From: Deltaproteobacteria bacterium | GTDB lineage: Bacteria; Desulfobacterota; DSM-4660; Desulfatiglandales; Desulfatiglandaceae | Length of the DNA: 64,000 nucleotides | Direction: 5' to 3' | NCBI GenBank assembly: GCA_019307815.1 | Contig: JAFDIV010000020.1 | Coordinates: 1 to 64,000 of the forward strand | Part shown: positions 45,024-54,067 of the stretch, piece after piece | Numbering within the stretch: the stretch's first letter is position 1 | How the letters are laid out: every line of letters starts with the position of its first letter | The notes under the pieces: model-generated | What the model was told of the DNA's origin: nothing | Database searches by the model: none | Seen by the model: the letters and a program-made list of their open reading frames with translations, nothing else | Translations under genes and position numbers: made by a program

Positions 45024-47456
45024 TTAATTTCGAAGTGGCTTTCCAGTAGTCAGCATATGCTGAATCCTTGCCTGTGTCTTGGGGTTACCACAAAGGCTCA
45101 AAAAGGCTTCCCTTTCCAGATCCAACAAATATTGCTCGCTGACCTTGGTGTCTGATTGGACATTGCCTCCACAGAGTACATAGCCCACCTTTTCTGAGAC
45201 AGTAACGTCATGTTCAGTGATATAGCCCGATGTATGCATGGTCCACAGGGCGAGCTTAATCATAGCAAAGGTATTCTCGCCTGCTACCCGGATATCTTCC
45301 TTTGGCTCCGGTGGCACGTAGCCTTCCATGTTCATGGCGAGCACCGTTTTTTTGGCATCCTCAATAAGGTAATCCCTGTTCACGGTCATCTGATCCGTAG
45401 GCCTCAGGTATCCCAGTTTGACAGCCTCTGGCCCTGAGGTGGAAACCTTGGCCATGGCAATGGTCTCAAAGGCCCTGGCCACAAAAGGCATAAGCTCAAT
45501 CTGTTTGGGATAAATCCCTCCCTTTTGCACCTCGAACAGGTGCTCCGTGTTTCGGAGATACATCTCTTTGGTACCGCCCCCTGCGGGAATCAAGCCAACA
45601 CCAACCTCTACAAGTCCCATATATGTCTCAGCCGCATACCTTACCCTGTCTGCTGCCAAGCAGATTTCACAGCCGCCACCCAGGGCCATACCTGCAGGAG
45701 CTGCCACAACGGGTTTATCCAGATATTTAAGTTTCATGAAGGAATCCTGAAATGTCTTCACCATCCAATCCAGATCATCCCACTCCTCCTCTTGGGCGGT
45801 AAAGAGGATCAATGGGAGATTTGCTCCAACAGAGAAGTTGTCTGCATGATTGGCAATAACCAAGCCGTCGAAACGCTCACTCACAATATCTGCGGCCTTC
45901 ACCACCATACTAATGATATCATCGCCCATGGCGTTCATCTTGGTATGGAATTCCAGGCAGGCAACCCCGTCGCCCAAATCAATAAGCGAGGCCCCTGGAT
46001 TGCTGGCAATTTCCATGTTCCTCTCTTTAAGGGAAGGAAGAAATATGATTCCCGGCTTGACTGGCACCTCTTTGTATTCCTTAGATTGAACGTCATAGTA
46101 AAAGAGTTTACCCCCTTCCCTTCTATAAAAGGAGTCTTTACCTTGACTCAGCATCTCCTCCACCCAGGCAGGGATTTGGTAGCCAGCGCCCTTCATCTTT
46201 TCCACGGATTTGGCCACCCCTATCACATCCCATGCTTCAAAGGGCCCGAGCCTTCTCCCAAAGCCCCACTTCATGGCATTGTCCACGTTCACGATGTCGT
46301 CGGCGATCTCAGGAATCCTGTTTGCCGCATAGATGAAGGTCTCGCTCATTGTCTTGAACGTAAACTGGCCGGCCACGTCCTTTGCATAGTAAAGGGAGCG
46401 GATCTTTTCCGCTGTGCTGGTAAGGTTTTTGGCAGCCTCTAGCGATGGTAAGGAAACCTTTTCCTGAGGCTTGTACTCCAGGGTATTATAGTCTAATGAA
46501 AGAATGACCTTTTTGCCTTCCTGGTCCTTGGTCTTCTTATAAAATCCTTGTTTGGTCTTCTCGCCCAGCAGATTTTTCTCTAGCATCTTTTTGATAAAGT
46601 CTGGGATCTGGAAGATATCCCTTCTTTCATCATCCGGTGCACCGTCATAGACATTTTCCGCTACATGGACAAGGGTATCCAGTCCCACCAAGTCACCGGT
46701 TCGGAATGAAGCACTCTTAGGATTTCCGATTACCGGCCCGGTCAACTTGTCCACTGCCCCAATGGACAAACCCAACTCCATCATGGTCCGAATCACGTTG
46801 AACATACTGAAGATACCGATCCTGTTTGCAATAAAATTGGGGGTGTCCTTGGCATACACAATCCCTTTGCCCAAGATTCTTTCACAGGTATCAGCCAACA
46901 CCTCCATAACTTCGGGAAGGGTGTCGGGACCTGGGACCAATTCAAGTAGCTTCATGTACCTTGGAGGATTAAAAAAGTGGGTGATGGCAAAATGTTTCCG
47001 AAAATTCTCAGAGCGGCCTTCGCACATGGCCTTGGCCGAGAGGCCGGATGTATTGGATGAAATGATTGTGCCTGGACTAAGCACGGATTCCACATTATCA
47101 AATACACTCTTTTTGATATCCAATCGCTCCACAACCACCTCAATAATCCAATCCACCTCCTTGAGCCAGTCCAGATTATCTTCCAGGTTTCCCACCTTGA
47201 TCCGTTTGGCATACTCAGGCAGGTAAAAGGAGGCAGGCCTGGAGGTAAGGGCCATGTTCAGGCCCTTTTTGGCCAATTTGTTACGGAATTCAGGACTCTC
47301 CTGTGTGAGCCCGTTTTTCTTGTCCTCGTCCGTAAGCTTCGGAGGTACAATATCAAGCAGGATTGTCTCTATCCTGACATTTGCCAGATGGGCCGCTATG
47401 GTGGCGCCCATGACTCCTGCACCAATCACCCCCGCCTTCTTTATCCTCTGTTCCAT
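45024..47456 (-). CDS. fadN: 3-hydroxyacyl-CoA dehydrogenase / enoyl-CoA hydratase (FadN type)
   Basis: A bifunctional beta-oxidation enzyme of 810 residues. The NAD-binding dehydrogenase half comes first (GVIGAGVMGATIAAHLAN, FFNPPRYMKLLELVPG), the hydratase-like half last (GMALGGGCEICLAAD, GVGLIPAGGGTKE). This order is the reverse of E. coli FadB and the same as Bacillus FadN. The ATG at 47456 has GAGGAGGT nearby and family sequence starting directly after it; the longer frame to 47471 adds five residues. It is the first gene of the operon. Confidence 0.94.
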   Translation of the reverse strand: MEQRIKKAGVIGAGVMGATIAAHLANVRIETILLDIVPPKLTDEDKKNGLTQESPEFRNKLAKKGLNMALTSRPASFYLPEYAKRIKVGNLEDNLDWLKEVDWIIEVVVERLDIKKSVFDNVESVLSPGTIISSNTSGLSAKAMCEGRSENFRKHFAITHFFNPPRYMKLLELVPGPDTLPEVMEVLADTCERILGKGIVYAKDTPNFIANRIGIFSMFNVIRTMMELGLSIGAVDKLTGPVIGNPKSASFRTGDLVGLDTLVHVAENVYDGAPDDERRDIFQIPDFIKKMLEKNLLGEKTKQGFYKKTKDQEGKKVILSLDYNTLEYKPQEKVSLPSLEAAKNLTSTAEKIRSLYYAKDVAGQFTFKTMSETFIYAANRIPEIADDIVNVDNAMKWGFGRRLGPFEAWDVIGVAKSVEKMKGAGYQIPAWVEEMLSQGKDSFYRREGGKLFYYDVQSKEYKEVPVKPGIIFLPSLKERNMEIASNPGASLIDLGDGVACLEFHTKMNAMGDDIISMVVKAADIVSERFDGLVIANHADNFSVGANLPLILFTAQEEEWDDLDWMVKTFQDSFMKLKYLDKPVVAAPAGMALGGGCEICLAADRVRYAAETYMGLVEVGVGLIPAGGGTKEMYLRNTEHLFEVQKGGIYPKQIELMPFVARAFETIAMAKVSTSGPEAVKLGYLRPTDQMTVNRDYLIEDAKKTVLAMNMEGYVPPEPKEDIRVAGENTFAMIKLALWTMHTSGYITEHDVTVSEKVGYVLCGGNVQSDTKVSEQYLLDLEREAFLSLCGNPKTQARIQHMLTTGKPLRN

Positions 47457-47557
47457 GTGAGACCTCCTCAATGTTTCAAATTACCACCCAAAATCCCCTT
47501 TCGCCTCAGGCAACAGGGGCACTCATGGCAAAAAATCACTGTATAAAAGCCGAAAAA

Positions 47558-47613
47558 TGAATGAGCTTTCATTCATTCTAGCTGACCCTATCATACCCTC
47601 TAATGCAAGTCAA
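47558..47613 (-). promoter_or_regulatory. Operator and promoter of the fad operon
   Basis: TGAATGA-GCTT-TCATTCA at 47558-47575 is a perfect 7+4+7 palindrome that agrees with the binding consensus of Bacillus FadR, a TetR-family, acyl-CoA-responsive repressor. Upstream on the minus strand is TTGACT (47608-47613), with a weak -10 candidate TAGGGT (47585-47590) 17 bases on. The operator would cover the transcription start, about 100 bases before fadN. No TetR-family gene is in the window. The rest of 47457-47912 shows nothing else recognisable. Confidence 0.8.
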
Positions 47614-47912
47614 TTGTTTTTTGTTGTCTGAAGTCCGCGACTGGAAACAGATTCTCGGGGTAAGCTCACCCTTTTGAGTCGGGGCAGTATTTTGCGTTTC
47701 AGATTGCCATCTTGGTGATCAAGCCCTGGAAAACAATATGCCGAAAGAAGCAAAAAATTGTCGCAATAGGATTGACTCGAACCTGTTGGTAGCCCGAGGG
47801 CAAGAATTAGGAGTCATAATTCAAAAGATAAGAGTATCTGTTAATATTCTGAGTGCTGGATTCTGTACTCTGAATTCCCAACACCCTGCTGCTTGCGCCG
47901 AGGGTAGCCTAT

Positions 47913-48794
47913 TCACGACTCGAAGAATTGAAGCATATTATCACGTTCTTCGGCAAGGAATTCGCGGATCTGGTGGAGGAGCTTTTCCATGGTGGGTTTG
48001 TCCAAGTCAAAACCACTTTTTACAATAAATCCCATGGCCTTTGACTCGGCAAATTCAGCAATAGTGATCTTTTTTTCAGACTCAAGACAGGGAAAACCAG
48101 CCAGCTTGGTAAAGATGTTTGCCAGATAGATTATGATGGAGCCTGTTAAATAGTTCCTGTCATGCCAAGGGGCATGATGATAAAAGACCTCCATGGTCAC
48201 CTTTTCAGGAAAATTCCATTGCTGCAACAACTTGGCAGCCACCTGGTAATGCGTAATCCCAAGGATATCCTTTTCGGCCCGGCTGAAATTTCCGTTCTTT
48301 GTGGATATGTAATCGATAACCTTAAGAAAGTCATCATGGAAATATTGGTCAAAAACCACCTTGCCCATATCGTGGATAAGACCTGATAGAAAAAGGGTAT
48401 CATCCTGCATAATATTAAAATAGCGGGCGAGATACTTGGCTATCTGGCTACAGACCACGGAATGCTTCCAAAACCGTGTCCTGTCAAAATGGCCATCCCG
48501 GTGCTCTGCAAAGAAATTATGAATGGAAAATGCCAACAGGATGGACTTGACCTCCTCAATTCCCAAAATCACAAGGGCGTGATCAATAGTGCTGACCTTA
48601 CTCAAGGTGCCATAAAAGGCGGAATTGGCCACCTTCAATATCTTTATGGCCAAAGCCTGATCCTTTTCAATGAGAGAAGCAATCTTTGGAAGAGATACAT
48701 TTTCATCGCTAGAGAGCAAAAAGACCTTCTCTGATACAATGGGCAAGGTGGGTATCTCCTCAATGCGCTTTACCAACTTTTCCAAATCAGGCAT
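47913..48794 (-). CDS. HDOD-domain protein
   Basis: A 293-residue cytoplasmic protein with an HDOD domain over most of its length: PTLPIVSEKVFLLSSDENVSL, IKILKVANSAFYGT, LVILGIEEVKSILLAF. The HD metal motif survives partly (LIHDMGKVVFDQYFH), with a second GITHYQVAAKLLQQW stretch, so a degenerate phosphohydrolase is possible. HDOD proteins work in signal transduction in Deltaproteobacteria. It is the last gene of a three-gene unit, 2 bases after the MinD-like gene. Confidence 0.88.
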   Translation of the reverse strand: MPDLEKLVKRIEEIPTLPIVSEKVFLLSSDENVSLPKIASLIEKDQALAIKILKVANSAFYGTLSKVSTIDHALVILGIEEVKSILLAFSIHNFFAEHRDGHFDRTRFWKHSVVCSQIAKYLARYFNIMQDDTLFLSGLIHDMGKVVFDQYFHDDFLKVIDYISTKNGNFSRAEKDILGITHYQVAAKLLQQWNFPEKVTMEVFYHHAPWHDRNYLTGSIIIYLANIFTKLAGFPCLESEKKITIAEFAESKAMGFIVKSGFDLDKPTMEKLLHQIREFLAEERDNMLQFFES

Positions 48795-48796
48795 GT

Positions 48797-49981
48797 CTAT
48801 TGAACCTCATTTCCTTGTTTTGCGATCTTCCTTCTTAAAAAGGCCTCTAGGTCCAGCTTGATCTTGGGACCCTGTGGGGAAGAAAAAGATTCACCGCCCG
48901 CCCTTTGCAAGTCTCGGGACGGCCTCCCATTTTTTTCCAAGGCATTACGAATGAGTCTCAACTCCTCGGCCAAAGATGCCAATCCCTCTGCGAGTTTTCC
49001 AACCACATCATCTTGGATCTTGTCCCTCTTCTCGTGGCCACGTCCCTCTCGCTCCTCTGATCGGCCAACGTTGTCATCCTTGGAAACAGGAGCCCTGGTT
49101 TCAGGAACAACAGTACCTTGTTCATTATTCTCTTCCGATCCCTTGGAAGGCTTTTGCCCCGTCTCCTTCAATTTCAAAGGGCCTTGAATCACGCCCAGCC
49201 ACCTCTTCCAAAAGCCTTCTACTTGAACTGAAGATAGCTCCTCATCAGTCCCATCCAGTAGCTTCTGACCGATTTTCCGGATACACTGGGAAGCAAGTGA
49301 ACCGGGATACCGGATCAAAAGGGGCTCTTGCTGTTTTACCGCCTCCACCACCTTAGGATCTTCAAATACCACACCAAGGGCATATACTTGCATCCCCAGG
49401 TACTTTTGTATAGCCCCCCGGAACTTATTATACACAGACTTGGCAGCTGAAAAATCCTTGCACTGATTCACCACCACCTGAAGCTTTCCCTGGTAACCAT
49501 TCATTGAAAGGACCTTAACCAAGGAATAGGCATCAGTTAAGGATGTAGGCTCAGGCGTTATGATTACCACCAATTCCAAAGTAGCGAGGCAAAAGGAGAT
49601 CACATTTTTAGAGATCCCTGCTGATGTATCAAAGAGAAGAAAATCATAATCCTCCAATTGTGAAAGGGCACCGATGAGTTCCTGGGTTCTGGAGGGATCC
49701 AGATTGGCCACCTGTTCAACGCCTGAGCTGCCGGGTAAGATATCTATCCCTTTATAGTCTCGGATAATGATATCATCTATAGTGCGACCGTCCAGGATAA
49801 GATCTTTTAAGGTATATTCGGGCTGAAGCCCCAAGAGGATATTGATATTGGCCAGTCCTAAATCAGCATCAAACAGACACGTCCTATGCCCCTCTGAGGC
49901 CAAATAGAGGGCCACGTTCAGACTAATATTTGTCTTTCCAACGCCCCCTTTTCCGCTGGTTATGGTAATAATTCTAGGCAT
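48797..49981 (-). CDS. MinD/ParA-type ATPase with long C-terminal tail (FlhG-like)
   Basis: The first 265 residues are a MinD-family ATPase: deviant Walker A SGKGGVGKTNIS near residue 8, the DADLGLANINILLG switch and a DTSAGISKNVI Walker B. This matches FlhG/YlxH (flagellar number) and pilus-related members more than cell-division MinD. The last 130 residues are charged and of low complexity, ending in a Lys/Arg-rich helix (KLDLEAFLRRKIAKQ), not a typical membrane-targeting amphipathic MinD helix. It sits between a GspE-like ATPase gene and an HDOD gene. No flagellar or pilus structural genes are in the window. Confidence 0.83.
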   Translation of the reverse strand: MPRIITITSGKGGVGKTNISLNVALYLASEGHRTCLFDADLGLANINILLGLQPEYTLKDLILDGRTIDDIIIRDYKGIDILPGSSGVEQVANLDPSRTQELIGALSQLEDYDFLLFDTSAGISKNVISFCLATLELVVIITPEPTSLTDAYSLVKVLSMNGYQGKLQVVVNQCKDFSAAKSVYNKFRGAIQKYLGMQVYALGVVFEDPKVVEAVKQQEPLLIRYPGSLASQCIRKIGQKLLDGTDEELSSVQVEGFWKRWLGVIQGPLKLKETGQKPSKGSEENNEQGTVVPETRAPVSKDDNVGRSEEREGRGHEKRDKIQDDVVGKLAEGLASLAEELRLIRNALEKNGRPSRDLQRAGGESFSSPQGPKIKLDLEAFLRRKIAKQGNEVQ

Positions 49982-50024
49982 ACACTGTTACTTCCAGGCG
50001 TTCGCCCGCCTTACAAAATAGGCA

Positions 50025-52670
50025 TCATGGCACCGGAAATGCGGAGACCTCCACCTTACCCTCATTCTTTTCCACAACAAATGAGACCTTCGAGCATTGA
50101 TAATTCTTACAGATCTCTTCAAAGCTCTTCTGAATAAACTCGGTGAAAAGGCCCTGCTCCACCCGTTTGCCTTGCCCTCCATTGGTTGAAATCAATCTTT
50201 CATAGGTCTCATAGATATTCTCTATCACGTCCGCTTGAGCTTTGGCGTCGCTTACTAGAAATCGGTTGGACCCTCCCTGGAAATGAGGGCCCTGAAATCC
50301 ATATTCCTTATTCCTTGAGCGGAAGGACTGAATCATATCATGGGGAATAACCCTGATGATTTCGGACAAGGTTGTCTCTTTCAATTTCATAAGCCCGTCA
50401 TCCAACATGGTGAGCATTCCCTTATCTAGTGCGATTCGTTTGATGTCATCCACTTCTGCGCCCTTGGTCAGCGCCACAGCAATGTCTTTATCCACAACAA
50501 AGATTTCTGAGAGCAATGTCCTCCCCTGGTATCCCGTATACCCACATGCTTCGCACCCCTTGCCCTTATAGAATTGCAAATGCGAAGGGTATTCGTCAAA
50601 AAGGATAGCCCACTCCTTCTCATCAGGGACCACCTCTGTAATACATGAAGGACAGATTCTTCTCACAAGCCTTTGAGCAAGAACACAGCTCAAGGATGCA
50701 GCGATTTGAGCCCTCTCTACATTGAGATCCATAAGTCGAGGTACTGCACTGACCGAGTCATTGGTATGTACGGTGCTCAGTAGCAAATGGCCTGTCTGGG
50801 CAGCGTCAAAGCCAATCTTTGCCGTCTCTTCATCACGGATCTCTCCCACGAGTATCACATCCGGGTCCAATCTCAAAAACGACCTCAAAAGCCTGGAAAA
50901 TGTGAGGCCTATTTTGGGATTGACCTGGGTCTGCATAATTCCAGGGAAGCTGTACTCTATAGGATCTTCCGCAGTAATAATTTTTATTCCAGGATCGTAT
51001 ATATACTTGAGAGCTGCATACAGGGTGGAGGACTTACCACTTCCTGTGGGACCTGATACCAGAATCATTCCAGCCGAACTTTTTAGGAAGCGCTTAAACG
51101 GCTCCAGTACATGGGGGGAATGATTAAGGCTCTCAAGACCCACATTGGCCTTTCTTGAGTCCAAGATACGAATGGTAACGTTCTCTCCTGCAATGGCCCG
51201 GCACGTAGCCACCCGAAAGTCCAAATCGTATTTCTGACCTCGCGCCTTGTCATAGTAGTTGATTCGAAAAACACCGTCCTGGGGCAGACGCCTTTCGGCA
51301 ATATCCAGATTGGAGATGATTTTAATCCGTGAGATGATGGAACCTGCCTTCTCCTGGAGCTTTTTTTTCAGCCAGGAAATATTTACATCTTGCAATACAC
51401 CGTCTATCCTGTATCGAAGTTTGGCTCCCTCCCGATCCTGCTCAATATGGATATCGCTTGCCCCGTTGCTGATCCCATACTTGATAATGAAGTTGACTAG
51501 CTCCTCTGCCTCAATATCTTGGGCATCATAAACAGGCCCCTCATCCGCATCCCCTTCCATGTCTTCATCCAGCTCAATCTGCATGAAGTCCATGCCCTGG
51601 GAGGTTTCATCCGCTTCTTCCTCCTTCTCTTGCAGGCCTTGGAACCTGCCAAGCTTTTTGCTGTATAGGATCTCGAAAAGCTCACTGAATTTATTTTCTG
51701 TGACTAGGATACACTTTATATTCAAGTGGGTATAAAGGCTCTTGAGTTCCCGTGCTGTATGAATGTTCTCCGGTCGAACCAGGGCCAGAGTGAGGTCTTT
51801 TCCAATAAGGGAAATGGGTATCATCAGATTCTTTTCCGCATATTTCTGGCTGATAATCCCCGCAAGCCTTCTCTTGTCTTCTTCACTATAAGTAAATCCT
51901 TTTAAGGATCTGAATGGTATATTACACTGCCTTGAGAGTGCATCTTGCAACTGCTCTGTGGTAATGAGTTTTTTCCTTACCAGGATCTCGCCGATGCTCT
52001 CCGAACTATGACGCTGCTCCTGCAGGGCCTGATTCAGACTTTCTTTGTCCACATATCCAAGTCGGACCAGGATTTCCCCCAACTTGAATTGCTTCTTATA
52101 CTTATTCAACACATAATAGAGGTCCAGAGGGTTGACCAACTCCAGGTTACAAAGGATCTCACCCAATACCCGAGGGGACTTCTGGATCTTTAGGGCATGC
52201 TTCAAGGTCTTTTCATCAATCAGGTTCTTTTGTACTGCCAGCTCACCCAGCCGCTTGGACTTTAGCTGTTCATTCTGTAAATCTTTTAGCTGCTCCGGTG
52301 TCAAAAACCCTTCCTTGACAAGAAGATCCCCTAAAGGCTGTCCGGGGCTCTGTTTTTTGAGGCACTCGGCCAACTGTTGTCTTGTTATATAGCCTTTCTC
52401 AATGGCAAGTGTGCTCAAATCCCTTTTCAATTCAGGATGGTTCAGGAGTTCATTGAGGTCCTCCTCTTTAAGGGCCCCCATTCCAACGAGTATTTGACCC
52501 AAAGGATACCTGGATAGCTCCACCTCCTTTTTTTGAATCTCAAGGGCCCTTTGGATATCTTCTTGCCTTACAAAGCCCTCTCTGACCAAGAGGGCCCCTA
52601 TCCTCATATTCCCCTCAAGGTCAAGGGGCTTTCTTTCCTTTATACGGACATTGGAACCATGTTCATTCAT
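50025..52670 (-). CDS. GspE/PilB-type ATPase with eight MshEN-like repeats
   Basis: An 881-residue secretion-type ATPase. About residues 21-285 consist of eight units of about 30 residues, each of the form (L/I)G-x-LLV-x-x-G-(F/Y/L)-(V/I)-x-x-E-x-L (for instance LGDLLVKEGFLTPEQLKD), the fold of the MshEN domain that binds c-di-GMP in MshE. The core has Walker A GPTGSGKSSTLYAAL, an Asp box, Walker B ILVGEIRDEE, a His box and a Cys4 zinc element (CPSC, CEAC). The C-terminal 130 residues beyond the usual end are unassigned. MinD- and HDOD-type genes follow. The usual number of MshEN units is one or two, so this array is unusual. Confidence 0.88.
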   Translation of the reverse strand: MNEHGSNVRIKERKPLDLEGNMRIGALLVREGFVRQEDIQRALEIQKKEVELSRYPLGQILVGMGALKEEDLNELLNHPELKRDLSTLAIEKGYITRQQLAECLKKQSPGQPLGDLLVKEGFLTPEQLKDLQNEQLKSKRLGELAVQKNLIDEKTLKHALKIQKSPRVLGEILCNLELVNPLDLYYVLNKYKKQFKLGEILVRLGYVDKESLNQALQEQRHSSESIGEILVRKKLITTEQLQDALSRQCNIPFRSLKGFTYSEEDKRRLAGIISQKYAEKNLMIPISLIGKDLTLALVRPENIHTARELKSLYTHLNIKCILVTENKFSELFEILYSKKLGRFQGLQEKEEEADETSQGMDFMQIELDEDMEGDADEGPVYDAQDIEAEELVNFIIKYGISNGASDIHIEQDREGAKLRYRIDGVLQDVNISWLKKKLQEKAGSIISRIKIISNLDIAERRLPQDGVFRINYYDKARGQKYDLDFRVATCRAIAGENVTIRILDSRKANVGLESLNHSPHVLEPFKRFLKSSAGMILVSGPTGSGKSSTLYAALKYIYDPGIKIITAEDPIEYSFPGIMQTQVNPKIGLTFSRLLRSFLRLDPDVILVGEIRDEETAKIGFDAAQTGHLLLSTVHTNDSVSAVPRLMDLNVERAQIAASLSCVLAQRLVRRICPSCITEVVPDEKEWAILFDEYPSHLQFYKGKGCEACGYTGYQGRTLLSEIFVVDKDIAVALTKGAEVDDIKRIALDKGMLTMLDDGLMKLKETTLSEIIRVIPHDMIQSFRSRNKEYGFQGPHFQGGSNRFLVSDAKAQADVIENIYETYERLISTNGGQGKRVEQGLFTEFIQKSFEEICKNYQCSKVSFVVEKNEGKVEVSAFPVP

Positions 52671-53069
52671 GCCTTGCTCACCATGGTTGTCTCTTGTTGC
52701 ACCTGCGTTATGAGACCTACTCTTAAAGGGATTGCCTTTTGCTTCCGGGAATATTTATAGCAATTTATGTGCCATGAAAAGAAATAGGCTAAGGGTGAAA
52801 GGCTAAAGGCTCCTCCATACATTCAAAATACCAGGTGTTGACCCCAAAAAAGGGAAATGGGTGGAAACTAGGCAGGCTTTAAGCAGAACATAAGAACTCC
52901 CCAGTTCGATCAGGGTGCTGGGGATCCGCCTTTCGTCAAAAAAATGACTCTTTCCTTCCTGAAGCATTCTCTGCATACTGCTTGCAATTTCGCCTTGTTA
53001 TGCTAAAATTAATTTATTTATTCTTGCAGAGAGTAATGAGTTCCTCAGAAAGGTTATAGGGTCTGTCCT
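52671..53069. promoter_or_regulatory. Divergent intergenic region with a promoter for the FHA-GAF gene
   Basis: About 400 bases between divergent genes. A promoter toward the FHA-GAF gene is visible: TTGCAA at 52982-52987 and TAAAAT at 53004-53009 with 16 bases between, preceded by TGC as in an extended -10. The start would be near 53016. No convincing promoter for the GspE-type operon was identified, and the remaining sequence shows no gene. Confidence 0.5.
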
Positions 53070-53966
53070 ATGCCCATCATGCTCCGTGTCATCAAGGGCC
53101 CAATGAAAGGCAAGTCCTTTGCCCTCAAAAAGAGCACCATGTTTCTGGGCCGGTCTTCTAAAAATGATATCCAGATAAGGGATACCACTATCTCTAGAAA
53201 ACAGATTAAGCTGTTTCTACTGGGCAGCAAGCTTTTCGTGGAAGATCTGAAGAGCACAAACGGCACAAAGCTTAATGGCATCCCTATTGTACCCGGAGAA
53301 GGCGTTGAGGTAGGGGAGTCGGATATGCTGACCATGGGAGATACAGTGGTCCAGATCACGGGTGTTGAACAAGGCAAGGTATTTCCTGGGTCATGGCCGA
53401 TTACCACTGCTGCCAAGGCCGAAAAACAAGAGGAGCAAGCTGAGACAAAGGAACGAAGAAGCCTAGCCAGAAATATGCAGCTAGTTGTGGAGCTGGGTGA
53501 ATTGCTGAAAGAGGGGCTTTCCCTCCACAATCTCTGCGAGAAGGTCCTTGACTTCTTACTGGTCAGCCTACCACGAATTGACAGGGCAACCCTTACCCTG
53601 TTCAATCCCGACGATTCCGCGATTACCACGATTGTGAGCAGAACAAGGTCTGGGCAAAAGGAGGTTCTATCCCCTTATAGTAGAGAAATCCTGGAAAAGA
53701 CCTTAAAGACAGGAAAATCAATTCGCATGTCCAACACCCAATACGAGCCTCCCGCGAATCTGTCCGATAGCATCGGAATTCTCAAGATAAAATCCTTGAT
53801 GTGTGTGCCCATGATAAGCAACAAACAAGTTAGAGGGGCAATTTATGTAGATTCATTAAAAAGACCTTATGCCTTTAGGAAAGAAGACCTGATGTTGCTA
53901 AATGCGCTAAGTGGACCAGTGGCCATAGCCGCGGAAAACGCGCTGCTTACGGGCCAGGCTCCTTGA
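53070..53966 (+). CDS. FHA and GAF domain protein
   Basis: A cytoplasmic signalling protein of 298 residues. Residues 1-95 are an FHA domain (FLGRSSKNDIQI, SRKQIKL, DLKSTNGTKLNG), which binds phosphothreonine peptides. Residues about 140-290 are a GAF domain (LCEKVLDFLL, LMCVPMISNKQVRGAIYVDS). No catalytic output domain follows, so it is probably an adaptor or sensor. The FHA module would suit a partner of a Ser/Thr kinase such as the one at 3.5-5.0 kb, but no direct evidence links them. Close homologues precede adenylate cyclase or kinase domains in other proteins. Confidence 0.88.
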   Translation: MPIMLRVIKGPMKGKSFALKKSTMFLGRSSKNDIQIRDTTISRKQIKLFLLGSKLFVEDLKSTNGTKLNGIPIVPGEGVEVGESDMLTMGDTVVQITGVEQGKVFPGSWPITTAAKAEKQEEQAETKERRSLARNMQLVVELGELLKEGLSLHNLCEKVLDFLLVSLPRIDRATLTLFNPDDSAITTIVSRTRSGQKEVLSPYSREILEKTLKTGKSIRMSNTQYEPPANLSDSIGILKIKSLMCVPMISNKQVRGAIYVDSLKRPYAFRKEDLMLLNALSGPVAIAAENALLTGQAP

Positions 53967-54067
53967 TTAACAGACCAGCCTTCCTTACATACAATTCCAA
54001 CCAGCTATCCCCTGCTTTTTCAGCCGCCGGGCCCGGAGCAGACTCGCCGACCGATGCTTTTTAGTCC

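Noticed and set aside
45525..46442. Open frame of 305 codons on the plus strand
   Set aside because: It lies wholly inside the coding strand of fadN, is rich in His/Cys/Pro from the antisense reading and has no ribosome binding site; it is a shadow of the real gene.
47738..48028. Open frame of 96 codons between the fad operon and the HDOD gene
   Set aside because: No ribosome binding site, no recognisable composition, and its end runs into the HDOD gene on the other strand.
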